Assembly (NCBI GenBank): GCA_009193035.1
Contig: SWDT01000008.1
Location: forward strand, 124,001 to 188,000
DNA from: Halicephalobus mephisto
Taxonomy: Eukaryota; Nematoda; Chromadorea; Rhabditida; Panagrolaimidae
DNA: 64,000 nucleotides
Reading direction: 5' to 3'
The first letter of the stretch is position 1. Each line of letters opens with the position of its first letter. Position numbers and translations under genes: made by a program. Below are positions 50,138-61,189 of this stretch, piece by piece. The notes under the pieces are model-generated. The model did not search any database. It was not told where the DNA came from and saw only the letters and a list, made by a program, of their open reading frames with translations.

Positions 50138-53100
50138 TCATTTGTAGCTGTTGTTGTTGCGGACATCGACGCCTCCTTTATCGATGAATTCCATTTCTTC
50201 TTCTGTTTGGTAGGGTTTTTTAACTCCAAGGTCCCGAGGGGGATGGACTCCTTTTTGCCATTTCTAAAAAAATAAAAATTATCATACTATCATGAAAATT
50301 AAAAATAAGCTTTTCCGAGGTCAAAGTATTCTAAACTTTTAATTTTGCGCAGTAGTTATTTCGTAATTAATAATATTACAGTATAACTTGGATATAAGAT
50401 ACCCCTGGTATAACATATCTCTTGTTGTAACATACACTTTGACCGGTTCCAAGGGGTATATTATATCCAAGTTCTACTGTAATACTATCATAAAAAATGA
50501 AAATGGAACAAGTTTATTTTGAACTTGTAATACAGTAGAACTTGATATAAGATACCCTCGCTATAGTATATCCTTCCTTATAACATTCACTTTCCCCGGT
50601 CCCAAGGGGTATATTATATCCAAGTTCTACTGTATAATAAAAGTACAAAATGAGTATTCGTACGAAATAGTCTCAACGCGTAACATAGAACCTAAAACAC
50701 TCTACACAAAAAAGTAGATAGTATATAATGTACTGATACATTAGAGCAATTCTGATATATCAGATACATTGTATTCAACATATAGTTGCATTAAGTTGAT
50801 ATCGGTATATTATATAATGCATGGATATATTAAAACGACTCTGATATATCAGATACATTGTATTCAATATATAGTTGCATTAAGTTGATATTAGTATATT
50901 ATATAATGCATGGATATATTAAAACAACTCTGATATATCAGATACATTGTATTCAACATATAGTTGCATTAAGTTGATATCAGTATATTATATATAATGT
51001 GCTGATGCATTAGAGTAATTCTGATGTATCAGATACATTGTATTTAATGTACCGATACATCAATTTAGTACCGGTGCATTGTATTCAATGTACCGATACA
51101 TTAAGCGTAAGATGAAAGTATTATGTATAGTATATAGATACATTCAATATAATGTATCTGATACGTTAGAGTCGTTTTAACGAATTTTTTTGCGTGTACA
51201 ACTTCGACTTTTTGTGATTATTTCGCAATCTTATACAATTCCGTATTTTCTAGAAATATATTCTTCCTAAATAAATCTAGCAACTTCTGGATTGGGATAT
51301 ATGGGGTACAAAACATTCTGTTCACTCTCGGGGTTAAGGGTCGGATATGAAAGTACTAATGGATATTGGAAATATCGCAACTAATATTCTAATAACTCCC
51401 TGAAGACGAGTTCATTTGTTTGTTTAGAAAGTTTAAAATTCTCACCTCTTTTAAAGACATATTGCTCTTTTTGCAGAATAAGTAATAAAGAGCGTAACCG
51501 GGGATACAGATCATAGAACAACCGGATAAGCAGAACCCAACGATTTCAGCCCACATAGGGAATTCTCGGCCATCAGGGTACTTCAGAGGGGTGTACATAA
51601 TGATGCAGAAAACGAACAACACAGCTGTAACGAGGGGGGCTGTGAATTTCCAGAAGAAGGGCCAGACGTTCGAAGGCCAAAATCCGAGCATTTCGTAAAT
51701 GGCCGCTCTGACTTTCTGAGCTCCAAAGCCCCAGGCAAGACCGACGACTTCGAAAAATACGACGAAAAGAAGAGCAATTCCAGAAGCCCCATAAGCGTCG
51801 ATAAGGGTCAGCCAGTGGGCTCCGGCGTAGCTAACCATGGGAATTCCGATGATGAAGAAGAATATACAGGTTACAAGAAGAGATTTCTTCTTGTGTTTTC
51901 TCAATAAAGTCGGAAAAGTGTCTTCTAGAGCGGTGAAGAGACCTTCCATCATGCAGACTTGACTGTCCAATCCAAGAATAGTGATCATCAAGAAAAACAA
52001 GAAAGCCCAAAGTTGTTTCATCGGGAGATTACTTGCGACTTCGGGATAAGCCAAGAAAGCCAACCCTACTCCCGGCTTGACGATGTCGGCGATGTTCTTA
52101 TCCGCGATGAATGACATGTATCCTAAAATAGAGAAAATTGCGAATCCAGCCAGAAGGGAAGTTCCTCCGTTGATGCAGCACATGATGAAGGCATCTCTGT
52201 AGGAGTTATGAGTGAACTTGTTGTGAGACCCTAAGGCGATCAAAGTTCCGAATCCTACTCCGTAAGAGTAAAAGACCTGAGTTCCGGCATCCTTCCACAC
52301 TGTAGCGTCAGTAAGTTTCGACATATCTGGAGTGAGGTAGTAGCTGATCCCCGTCATTGCCCCAGGCAACGTCAATCCGCGGATGAGAAGGACGATGATG
52401 AGAACATAGGGAAAAGTGGCACAAAAGTAGACAAATTTCCTTGCTTGAGTGATCCCTTTCCAGAGAGCAAAGTACACGATAACCCAGGCCCCCAACATGA
52501 TGAAAAACAATTCCCATTGAATTCCTCCGAATTCATTAATGTTTTCTGTTTGGTAAAGTACTCGACGTTCCCAGAATTGCTCTACAGAAGTCTCTGTAGG
52601 CATTCCTTTGAGACGTTGTTCCAGGGCTCTTATAAACGAAGCGTTTTCCTTCCCCGTGATGCAGTTAGCTGTATTCCTGGAAGATTTACGACTTAATAAA
52701 TATCGTTTTACGTAACTTTGGATTTTTGAAGATCTTCTACGACACTTTGCTCGAAGTGGCCTTAACGCGTTGTACCTGATTTTATATCTTGTCGGATACA
52801 TGTCCGCAATCAGTATTCGATTTTTACTGAATTTTCTTCTAAGACGAGAAAGTTGGATAAATGTGCGAATTTCATATATCGAAAGTTGACAAAACACAAT
52901 TCTAACTTTTTCATCGAAATTTAATGATTTAATTTTGAAGACGTTTTCTTTAATTTGACCAATTTGAATAATCCTTTTTTGCAATTAGGTGTACTTTGTC
53001 CTTATTAGAGTTGCCTAATTGGTTTTTCGAAAAAGTGATCAAGAAAACAAATAAATTCATTCCTAAATTTGGAAATTTTCCAACTTATTTCGTTTTAGAA

Positions 53101-54639
53101 AATCGTTCAAAAAAATAAATATTCGAAATCTACAATTCAAGTGCTGTAAAATCAAGTACAACTTGTTTCAAAAGACCACTTCGAATAAAGTGTTTTCTTC
53201 AGTACAAAACATGATTATTTTCAAATTCATACAAAAAGTACCTCAAATACAGTATTCAAACCCACAGATTCTGAATCTGAAGTTCAAAAAAGTCACAAAT
53301 TTCGGGAAATAAATCAGAAATTATTTTTATTTAACTTTATCTGGGAGATTCTTGAAATCCTAAAGAATGAGGATTTCAAAGGTTGATTTCTAATTATGAT
53401 TTCGACTTTTGAATCTAAAAATAAAAAATTAGAGATTTAGAAAATTAAAAATAATTAAAAATCAACGTGATCGAACATCATTTAGCAGATTTATAACTTC
53501 GAAAATCCAAGATTTAATTTATCCAGATATTAAAGTCCACTTTTCAATTCTGACTTCAGATTCTGAATCTATAGGTTGAATACTGTATTTAAGTCACTTT
53601 TTAAAGTTCATCGTTGAAAATTACACTTATTCTAGATTTGAACCAAGTTCAAAGTTACATAAAATAATTCTTAAATTAATGTATTAATTAAACTTACCAC
53701 CAGTTGTTACAAGTTTCCCAAGGGAATGTACTGTTGAAACTGGAAAGCATATAGAAAATCGCCCAAGCACAGATGACGCAGAAGTAAGCGACACACATGA
53801 AGGCGATGACGACGTTCCCTATCCCGACCCCCTTGAACAATGGAGTCATCTTCCACATCTCCATAGCTCCTCGTTGAAGATATTGTCCGATCGTTACTTC
53901 CATCAAGAAAATTGGAACCGCGGCAAAACAAAAAAATAGGGCATAAACGACGAGGAAAGATCCTCCGCCATTTTTGAAACAAAGATATGGAAATCTCCAG
54001 ACATTTCCCAATCCTACTGCATAAGCTACCTAAAATAAGAACTTATTATTTAATAACTACTTTGTGTAACTTTGTAGGTTCTTAGGTACGAAATTTAAGT
54101 ATTTCTGAATTTTAAAAACTACTTGGAATACAACAGTCAGGTTCGTAGATTCCGAGTGTAGAATCGGAATTGATAGTTGGTCTTTATAATCTGAAGATTC
54201 AGAATTGAGATTTAGTCTTTAAATCCTAGAGTTCGGAATATCTGGATTCTAAAGACTAAATCTCAATTCGGAGTCTTCAGATTACGAAAATCAACTATCA
54301 ATTCTGATTCTTCACTCAGAATCTACAAATCTGACTGTTATATTCCAAGTACTTTTTAAAATTCAGAAATACTTAGATTTCGTACCTAAGAACCTACAAA
54401 GTTACGCAGAATAGGTCTTAAATAAGGCTAATAATTACCATTGACATGAGGAAATCCAGAGGTCCAGACCATTGCCCTCGATCCACGACTTCGACCCCCA
54501 AGACTGAGGTTTTTCTTCCAGCAGGGATATCAGGGGCTAAAGAATCATCTTTTTTTATAACTTCGTTTTCATGAATTCCCATCCTAACTCCTGGTTCGTG
54601 CTGTTCGTCACCGGCAAATGCGTGTCGAAGTTTTTCCAT
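50138..54639 (-). CDS. SLC6 Na+/Cl- dependent neurotransmitter transporter, GABA-transporter-like (SNF family)
   Basis: A 12-transmembrane plasma-membrane symporter that takes up a neurotransmitter or osmolyte with Na+ and Cl-. Exons are 54639-54439, 54029-53698, 52676-51446 and 50263-50138, with matching phases, giving 629 residues (family about 600). TM1 begins at the exon 1-2 junction: FLMSM then VAYAVGLGNVWRFPYLCFKN, the SLC6 signature. WAIFYMLSSFNSTFPWETCN precedes the large extracellular loop with its Cys pair and sites such as NAS and NST. Later conserved blocks are VFYSYGVGFGTLIALGSHNK, FAIFSILGYMSFIADKN, VGLAFLAYPEVASNLPMKQL, LGLDSQVCMMEGLFTALEDT and SLKEKWQKGVHPPRDLGVKK. Tyr in AYAVGLGN matches the GAT-1 Tyr-60 position, where betaine/taurine types have Glu. 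This favours a GABA transporter (C. elegans SNF-11-like); substrate is inferred. The ATG is preceded by an acceptor-like tttttctag at about 54647-54655. Introns 1 and 2 hold long palindromes, and intron 3 a MITE pair. Confidence 0.93.
50377..50481. mobile_element. TA-flanked MITE, third copy, in the SLC6 gene intron 3
   Basis: TA-CAGTATAACTTGGATATAAG to tatccaagttctactg-TA, 105 bases. Same family and internal sequence as 39237-39342. Confidence 0.85.
50531..50634. mobile_element. TA-flanked MITE, fourth copy, in the SLC6 gene intron 3
   Basis: TA-CAGTAGAACTTGATATAAG to tatccaagttctactg-TA, 104 bases. It is 49 bases from the third copy; the spacer between them nearly matches the spacer at 39343-39391. 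Confidence 0.85.
50700..51190. repeat. 89-bp satellite in the SLC6 gene intron 3
   Basis: 'ctgatatatcagatacattg' recurs at 50752, 50841 and 50930 (exact 89-base spacing), then decays. Shares 'gcatggatatattaaaa' and 'cattaagttgatatc' with the large blocks at 28790 and 41690. Confidence 0.85.
53215..53640. mobile_element. Element with 45-70 bp inverted ends in the SLC6 gene intron 2
   Basis: Left end 'caaatacagtattcaaacc' plus 'cagattctgaatctgaagt'; right end 'acttcagattctgaatctat' plus 'aggttgaatactgtattt', which is its reverse complement with few changes. The interior is AT-rich and non-coding. The rest of the intron (52677-53214) is unique AT-rich sequence. Confidence 0.7.
54061..54411. mobile_element. 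351-bp near-perfect palindrome in the SLC6 gene intron 1
   Basis: The left arm runs from 'gtaactttgtaggttcttag' to about 54235, and the right arm mirrors it to 'ctaagaacctacaaagttac' at about 54405. Most of each 170-base arm pairs with scattered mismatches, and there is almost no spacer. It fills most of the 409-base intron, ending about 27 bases from exon 1. It shares 'gattctgaatct'-type vocabulary with 53215-53640 and 23935-24390. Confidence 0.85.
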
Positions 54640-55549
54640 CGACAGTCTAGAAAAACAGGGTTGATTCGATTAAAACTCGTAATCTCGTCACTAAATCAAA
54701 AAAACAGACGTCGTTGCCTTTTGCACCGACGAACCATTTGATTAATGGCCAGTTTTGATTTTGATCAAAAATAAAAAAATTCGGAAAATTCAAATTTATT
54801 TAAAAAAATATTTATTTAAAAACATTGGAAAATTTAAAAAATTATTTTGTTAAAAATTCAAAGTCGATTATAAAAATAACAATTTTTAAATAAAAAAATT
54901 CGGAAAATTCAAATTTATTTAAAAAAAATATTTATTTAAAAACATTGGAAAATTAAAAAAATTATTTTGTTAAAAATTCAAAGTCAATTATAAAAATAAA
55001 AAATTTTTAATAAAAAAATAAAAATTATTTTTTTTAAATATTTTAGTTAATTAAAAATTCGAAATTGATTGTCATTGAAAATTTAAAAAAAAATCGGAAA
55101 AAAATTCAAAATTATTTATTCCATTAAAAACCTTTTAAAACGTTCCGAAAATTTAACTTTAAAAAAAAACAAAATTTATTTGTTTCAAAAAATTATTCTG
55201 ATCGAAAATAAAAAATCCACATTTTTTTGAAAAAAAATAAATTTATTTCAGATCATTAAAAATTTTTGAAAATAGATATTGATCAAAAATAAAAAAAATA
55301 ATAAAAATTTAATTTAAAAAAATATTTTTAAACTTATTTTAAAAAAATAATTTAAATAAGAAAATTTTAAAAAATAATTTTTAAAAAAATAAAAAAAAAT
55401 ATTTTTAAACTTATTTTTAAAAAAATTTCAAAATTAATTTCAAAAAAAATTAAAAAATTATTTTAATAAAAAAATATTTTTTTTTAAATTAAAAATTTAT
55501 TTTTTATTTGAAAAATCATTTTTAAAATATTTTTTTTTAATTTTCAAAA

Positions 55550-55860
55550 ATTAGGTCTGATCAAAAAATTAAAAAAATTGTCTTAAATATATATTTATTT
55601 GAGCTTATCAAAAAATTAAAAAAAATTGTATTAAATATGTATTTATTTTAGTTTATCAAAAAATTAAAAAAATTGTCTTAAATATGTATTTATTTGAGCT
55701 TATCAAAAAATTAAAAAAAATTGTATTAAATATGTATTTATTTTAGTTTATCAAAAAATTAAAAAAATTGTCTTAAATATGTATTTATTTGAGTTTATCA
55801 AAAAATTAAAAAAATTGTCTTAAATATGTATTTATTTTAGTTTATCAAAAAAATTAAAAT
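55550..55860. repeat. About 49-bp tandem repeat, six units
   Basis: 'aaatatgtatttattt' followed by 'agtttatcaaaaaattaaaa' repeats, alternating between two subtypes (gagctt and tagttt). Confidence 0.8.
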
Positions 55861-56048
55861 AAATAGAGCACTTTTGGCCCTGATCCAGACATGGCAGTAA
55901 TAACCTTGTTCGAATTGGAAACTTGTTTGGAGCGCGCGGCCTTCAGACGTGAACAGAATCCTCTACATGGAACTATGAGGACAATCGACAGCAATTTTTG
56001 AGTCGACAAACAATGCAGAACAAATGTTTTTACAAGAACAACAATCAC
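55860..56048. other. GC-richer island open on both strands, possible orphan exon
   Basis: Plus strand: ATG at 55891 opens MAVITLFELETCLERAAFRR then EQNPLHGTMRTIDSNF and a TGA. Minus strand: an acceptor-like aaaaacag is followed by a frame with a hydrophobic lead (VLVKTFVLHCLSTQKLLSIV) and then PCRGFCSRLKAARSKQ. Both look protein-like, and neither has convincing partners. The minus reading lies 1.2 kb upstream of the SLC6 gene start. Confidence 0.3.
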
Positions 56049-56129
56049 TGTTTTTGTCGAAAATAAAAAATCAGACCTGGTTCTTTGATTTCGGACGCGG
56101 GGTGAGTCAAAAAAATCATAATATTCTAA

Positions 56130-57130
56130 ATATACGAAATTAACTTTTTAAAAAGTAGTCTCGACACGAATTTCGAGAAAATAAAGAAAGTTCTAAAAGT
56201 CCAGTTTTTTAGATTTTAATTAGGAAATTATATAACTATAAAGATAAATTTTTTAAAAAGTAGTCTCGACACGAATTTCGAGAAAGTAAAGAAAGTTCTA
56301 AAAGTCCAATTTTTTAAGATTTTAATTAGGAAATTATATAACTATAAAGATAGATTTTTTAAAAAGTAGTCTCGACACGAATTTCGAGAAAATAAAGAAA
56401 GTTCTAAAAGTTCAGTTTTTTAAGATTTTAATTAGGAAATTATATAACTATAAAGATAAATTTTTTAAAAAGTAGTCTCGACACGAATTTCGAGAACATG
56501 AAAAAAGCTCTAAAAGTCCAGTTTTTTAGATTTTAATTAGGAAATTATATAATTGTAAAGATAAATTTCTTACAAAATGGTTTCGACATGAATTTCGAAA
56601 AAAATAAAGTTCTAAAAGTCCAATTTTTTAAGATTTTAATTAGGAAATTATATAATTGTAAAGAAGAATTTTTTATAAAATGGTTTCCACACGAATTTCG
56701 AGAAAGTAAAGAAAGTTCTAAAAGTCCAGTTTTTAAGATTTTAATTAGGAAATTATATAATTGTAAAGAAGAATTTTTTATGAAGTGGTCCCCACACGAA
56801 TTTTGAGAAAGTAAAGAAAGTTCTAAAAGTCCAGTTTTTTAAGATTTTAATTACAAAATTATAACTATAAAGATAAATTTTTATGAAGTGGTCCCCACAC
56901 GAATTTTGAAAAAATAAAGTTGTAAAAGTCCAATTTTTTAAGATTTTAATTATAAAATGACATTTGTAAAAATTCATTTTTTAAGAAGTGGTCTCGACAC
57001 GAATTTCGAGAACATGAAAAAAACTCTAAAAGTCCAGATTTTTAGATTTTAATTACAAAATTATAACTATAAAGATAAATTTTTATAAAGTAGTCTCGAC
57101 GCGAATTTCAAAAACCAATGAAAAATTTTA
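56130..57130. repeat. About 105-bp tandem array, nine copies, headed by 'agtctcgacacgaatttcga'
   Basis: Each unit has the motif, then 'agaaagttctaaaagtcca' and 'gattttaattaggaaattat'. Units drift to 'gtccccacacgaattttg' on the right. The core motif is shared with 17640-18060; single diverged occurrences are near 34635 and 57200. Confidence 0.85.
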
Positions 57131-59225
57131 AATTCGATTTTTTAAAATTTTATAATTATGAAAATTAAAAATTAATTTTTTTCAGAAAACAATCTCTACG
57201 CGAATTTCTGAATTTTTATACATTTTAAAAATCTTTAATTTCACGTATTAGTTTTAAAATTGTATTTTAATAAAAATTAAAAATAATTTTATCAAAAATT
57301 TCCGAATTTTTTAACGTATTTTAAAATTCCTTTTTTTAGATTGTTCTTTGCAAAATTAAACTATTATAAAAATTAAAAATGAATTTTTTATGGAATTTTT
57401 TTAATATGAATTTTAAAAATTTTCGATTTTAAATAGTTTAAAGTTTTTTTGAATTATAAATTTGAAAAAAATTTAAAAAATTCTTTAAATTATAGGTATT
57501 TAAAAATATCAGTTTTTTATAAAATTAAATTTAAAAAATATTAATTTTTTATAAAATTAAATTTTAAAAGTATTAATTTTTTTTATAAAATTAAATTTTA
57601 AAAGTATTAATTTTTTTTATAAAATTAAATTTAAAAAATATTAGTTTTTTATAAAATTAAATTTTAAAAGTATTAATTTTTTTTGCAAAATTAAATTTAA
57701 AAAAAACAAAAAAGCTGATATAGATTGAAAAATGGACTTCGATTGATTCGAGATCGACTTGTCGACGAAAGCAACAGCTGTTTCATTTTTGGCCTATTTA
57801 GTTCAAAAATATACGATTTCTCAAAAAACTACTTTTTTGCATAATTGTAATATATAAAATTTCAAACAAATTTAAAAAAAAAAAGTTTCGAAAAAATTTT
57901 TTTAAATATTAAAAATTAATTTTTTTTTCGAAAAAAAGTTAAAAAAATAATTTTTTTTAAAATATTTTAAAAAAGTTAAAAATAATTTTTTTGATTTAAA
58001 AAAACAAAAAAAAATGATTTTTTTAAAAATATTTTAAAAAAAGTTAAAAAATGAATTTTTTTAAAAATATTTTTAAAAAAGTTAAAAAAATAATTTTTTT
58101 TAAAATATTTTAAAAAAGTTAAAAATGATTTTTTTGATTTAAAAAAACAAAAAAAATGATTTTTTTTGAATAATAAGAAAGATAAAAAATGATTTTTTTT
58201 ATTTAAGAAAAATAAAAAACCTTTTCTCAACATTAAAGAAGATAAAAATCAAAAATGATTTTTAAAGACGGAGAAATTTTTTTTTACAAAACAAAAGTAA
58301 CTTTTAAGCTTTGGACTTTTATTTCAAAAATCGGAGAAAAATTTTCAAAGGTGGGATTTCCCTTTTTTTAAAAATTAATGTTTATTTTTTTTCGATTTTT
58401 TTGATAAACAAAACCGAAGCTATCTGAAAATGAGAAAATTAATAAAAATTTATTTAATATTAAACTGATTTAAAAACAAATTTTTAAAACACCTGCATAT
58501 TTTTACTTTTTTATTAAATTTTCAAAATTAATTTAATTTTTTTTTATTAATTTTTAAAATTTTATTTTATATTTTTTATTATTTTTTAAATTAAATTTTT
58601 TTATTAATTTTTAAAAATTAAATTTTGTTTTTTTTTTAATTTTCAAAATTTATTTTAATTTTTTTTTTATTAATTTTTTAAATTTAATTAAAAATTACCT
58701 CAATTACTGAAGTCTGAAGTGGAATCCAGAATTGGTTGAATATCCTTGAAGAAATTAAAAATCGATAAAAATTATAAAATTCAAATTTTAAAGTTTTAAA
58801 AATTTAAAAATTATTAAAACTGAAATTTTATTTTATTTTTGTATTTTTTGAAAACCTTACCGACGATTCAGAAAAATAATTAAAAAATTAATTTTTTTCA
58901 TTTTGAATAAAATTTTTGTAATTTTTAAAATTAAAAAATCACAAAATTGAATCCCATCACGAAAATTCCAGATGACGTTGACGAATCGGGTTACTGTAAA
59001 TTCCAAGTAGATTTTCGTGCTAAAAATAATTCGAAATTTAAAAATAATTTAAAAAGAAAAAATTTAAAAATAATTTAAAAAGAAAAAATTTAAAAATAAT
59101 TTAAAATGAAAAAATTTAAAAATAATTTAAAATGAAAAAATTTAAAAATAATTTAAAATGAAAAAATTTAAAAATAATTTAAAATTAAAAAATTAGTAAA
59201 TTTTACTTATTTAAATTTTTCTTTC

Positions 59226-59382
59226 AATATTGAAGCCGCTTTTCGGACAAGTATATCCCTTGTGAATGAGCACTCCACTGAGTCAGTCCCTGAGGAAAAA
59301 ATGGACCACGTTAAAGTCCGCAAGAAAAACGTCCCGGACTACGAAAGCGACTCTCGTCCCGAAGTCTTGAGTGACCATAAAG
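59226..59382 (+). CDS. Possible orphan exon, unknown protein
   Basis: An open stretch with balanced codons reads FNIEAAFRTSISLVNEHSTE, SVPEEKMDHVKVRKKNVPDY and ESDSRPEVLSDHK, then a possible donor (AAAG|GTATCA) at 59383. A downstream acceptor ttgatttattttag (ending 59490) would continue in phase as GRSSTKKVLKRKNETNF to a hydrophobic LPIIFGLICLVISLLY and a stop. That second part overlaps a dispersed repeat, so it is weak. No family recognised and no clear start; a gene relic is as likely. Confidence 0.25.
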
Positions 59383-59389
59383 GTATCAC

Positions 59390-59623
59390 TTTTTTGAATG
59401 CACGACGGTTACTTCCCTGAGGCATTTGCTTTTTTAAATTTATGTCGATTTCGAAATTCTTTTAAAATTAATTTTTTTGATTTATTTTAGGTCGATCAAG
59501 TACCAAAAAAGTCCTAAAACGAAAAAATGAAACTAACTTTGCGAAATCGGGGACCAATTGCCGCAGGGGACAGTTGCCTATAATCTTTGGATTAATCTGT
59601 TTAGTTATTTCATTACTGTATTA
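59390..59623. repeat. Dispersed repeat copy ('ccctgaggcatttg' to 'attactgtattaac')
   Basis: Shares ccctgaggcattt, 'aactttgcgaaatcggggac' and 'tcattactgtatta' with 39700-39920. It abuts the large palindrome that starts at 59624. Confidence 0.5.
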
Positions 59624-60463
59624 ACAAAGAAGTTTATTTATTTAAAATGGTTTTTTGAAATAAGTTATATGTAATTTTTAATTTTTTCAAATAAGTTATA
59701 TATAATTTTTAATTTTTTCAAATAAGTTATATATAATTTTTAATTTTTCAAATAAGTTATAAATAATTTTTAATTTTTTCAAGTAAATTATAAATAATTT
59801 TTAATTTTTTCAAATAAGTTATATATAATTTTAGACTTTTTAAAATAAGTTATATATAATTTTAATTTTTTCAAATACATATTCAGAATATTATTTGTTT
59901 CTGCTGAGTAACTTTTTGAAATGTGCGAATTTAAAAAATATAAAATTTCTCAAGTCGAAAAAAACAGACTTTTGTAAAATAACCGATGAAAACTACGAAA
60001 TTTTAATATATTGAATTTTTAGGTGTTTTTATTTTTTAAATTAACTGAATAATCATGATCAGCTCGAAAGTTACACATAATGTAAAAAATTAAATTATTG
60101 TATTTAATAAATAAAAATATATAAAAAACGAAACTCAAACATTGGAAAACGTCTTTTTTAAATTGAGAAATTTTATACTTTTTTTAATTTGCGCATTTCA
60201 GAAGGCCACTCAACAGAAACAGACAAGATTCTGAATATGTATTTGAAAAAGTCTAAAATTATATATAACTTATTTTAAAAAATTAAAAATTATATATAAC
60301 TTATTTTAAAAAAATCTAAATAATATATAACTTATTTTAAAAAGTCGAAAATTATATATAACTTATTTCAAAAAATTTAAATAATATATAACTTATTTTA
60401 AAAATTAAAAATTATATATAACTTATTTCGAAAAACCATTTTAAATAAATAAATTTCTTTTGT
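59624..60463. mobile_element. 840-bp inverted-repeat element with arms of about 330 bp
   Basis: Left end 'acaaagaagtttatttattt' plus 'aaaatggttttttgaaataa' is mirrored at the right end by 'ttatttcgaaaaaccatttt' plus 'aaataaataaatttcttttg'. Both arms contain a tandem of 'ttatatataatttttaattt' units and then 'tattcagaat' with 'gtttctg'. The central 190 bases or so are unpaired AT-rich sequence. No ORF. It has a foldback-element architecture. Confidence 0.8.
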
Positions 60464-60824
60464 AAATCCTTTCAGATTGTAGATTGATCTGAAATAGAAA
60501 AAATATACTGTAAAACAGTCACCCCCTGAGGGCATTATCCACCCTTGGAACACGTAATAATTTCGAAATTTTTTATTTTTAAATTGATATTTTTGGTTAC
60601 TCAATTACCGTATCAAATAACTTCAGATACAAAGAAAATTTACTTTAAAATTTAAAAAATTAAATTATTTTTATTTATTTCCTTTTCAATCGGTTTCATA
60701 AAAAATGAAAGAAGACAGAAAACAATCAAAAAAATCTTGTTGATTAGTCATTTTAAGGAAAAAAATTAATTTTTAAGAAATCAAAAAAGAAACGTCTCTG
60801 AAAACCAACTACCGTACGATTGCT

Positions 60825-61163
60825 TAGGGAGCTTGCCTAAAATAGGTAAGGCTTACAGGGGGAGGGGGATCTCAGAAAGGCGCCATATAAGCCTTATATA
60901 TTTTAGGCAAGCTCCCTTATAGGTTATTGTAACTTTTTTTAATTTAGGAAACTTGCCTGAAATATGTAAGGCTTACATAGCGCTTTTCTAGGACCTCCCC
61001 CCCCCCCATATAAACTTTACATATTTTAGATTAGCTCCTTTATAGGTTATTGTAGCTTTTTTTTAATTTAGGGAACTTGCCTGAAATATGTAAGGCTTAC
61101 ATAGCGCTTTTCTAGGACCTCCCCCCCCATATAAGCCTTACATATTCTAGACTAGCTCCCTTA
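60825..61163. mobile_element. Three tandem copies of a palindromic MITE (AGGGAGCTTGCCTAAAATA)
   Basis: Copies at about 60825-60919, 60945-61042 and 61069-61163. Each starts TTAGGGAGCTTGCCTAAAAT or a variant and ends in its inverted repeat, with a G- or C-run (ggggga, or 8-12 Cs) at the centre. They are joined by 'taggttattgta' plus a T run. Copies 2 and 3 are nearly identical to each other. Confidence 0.8.
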
Positions 61164-61189
61164 TTTACTATTGACCGAAATTAATATAA

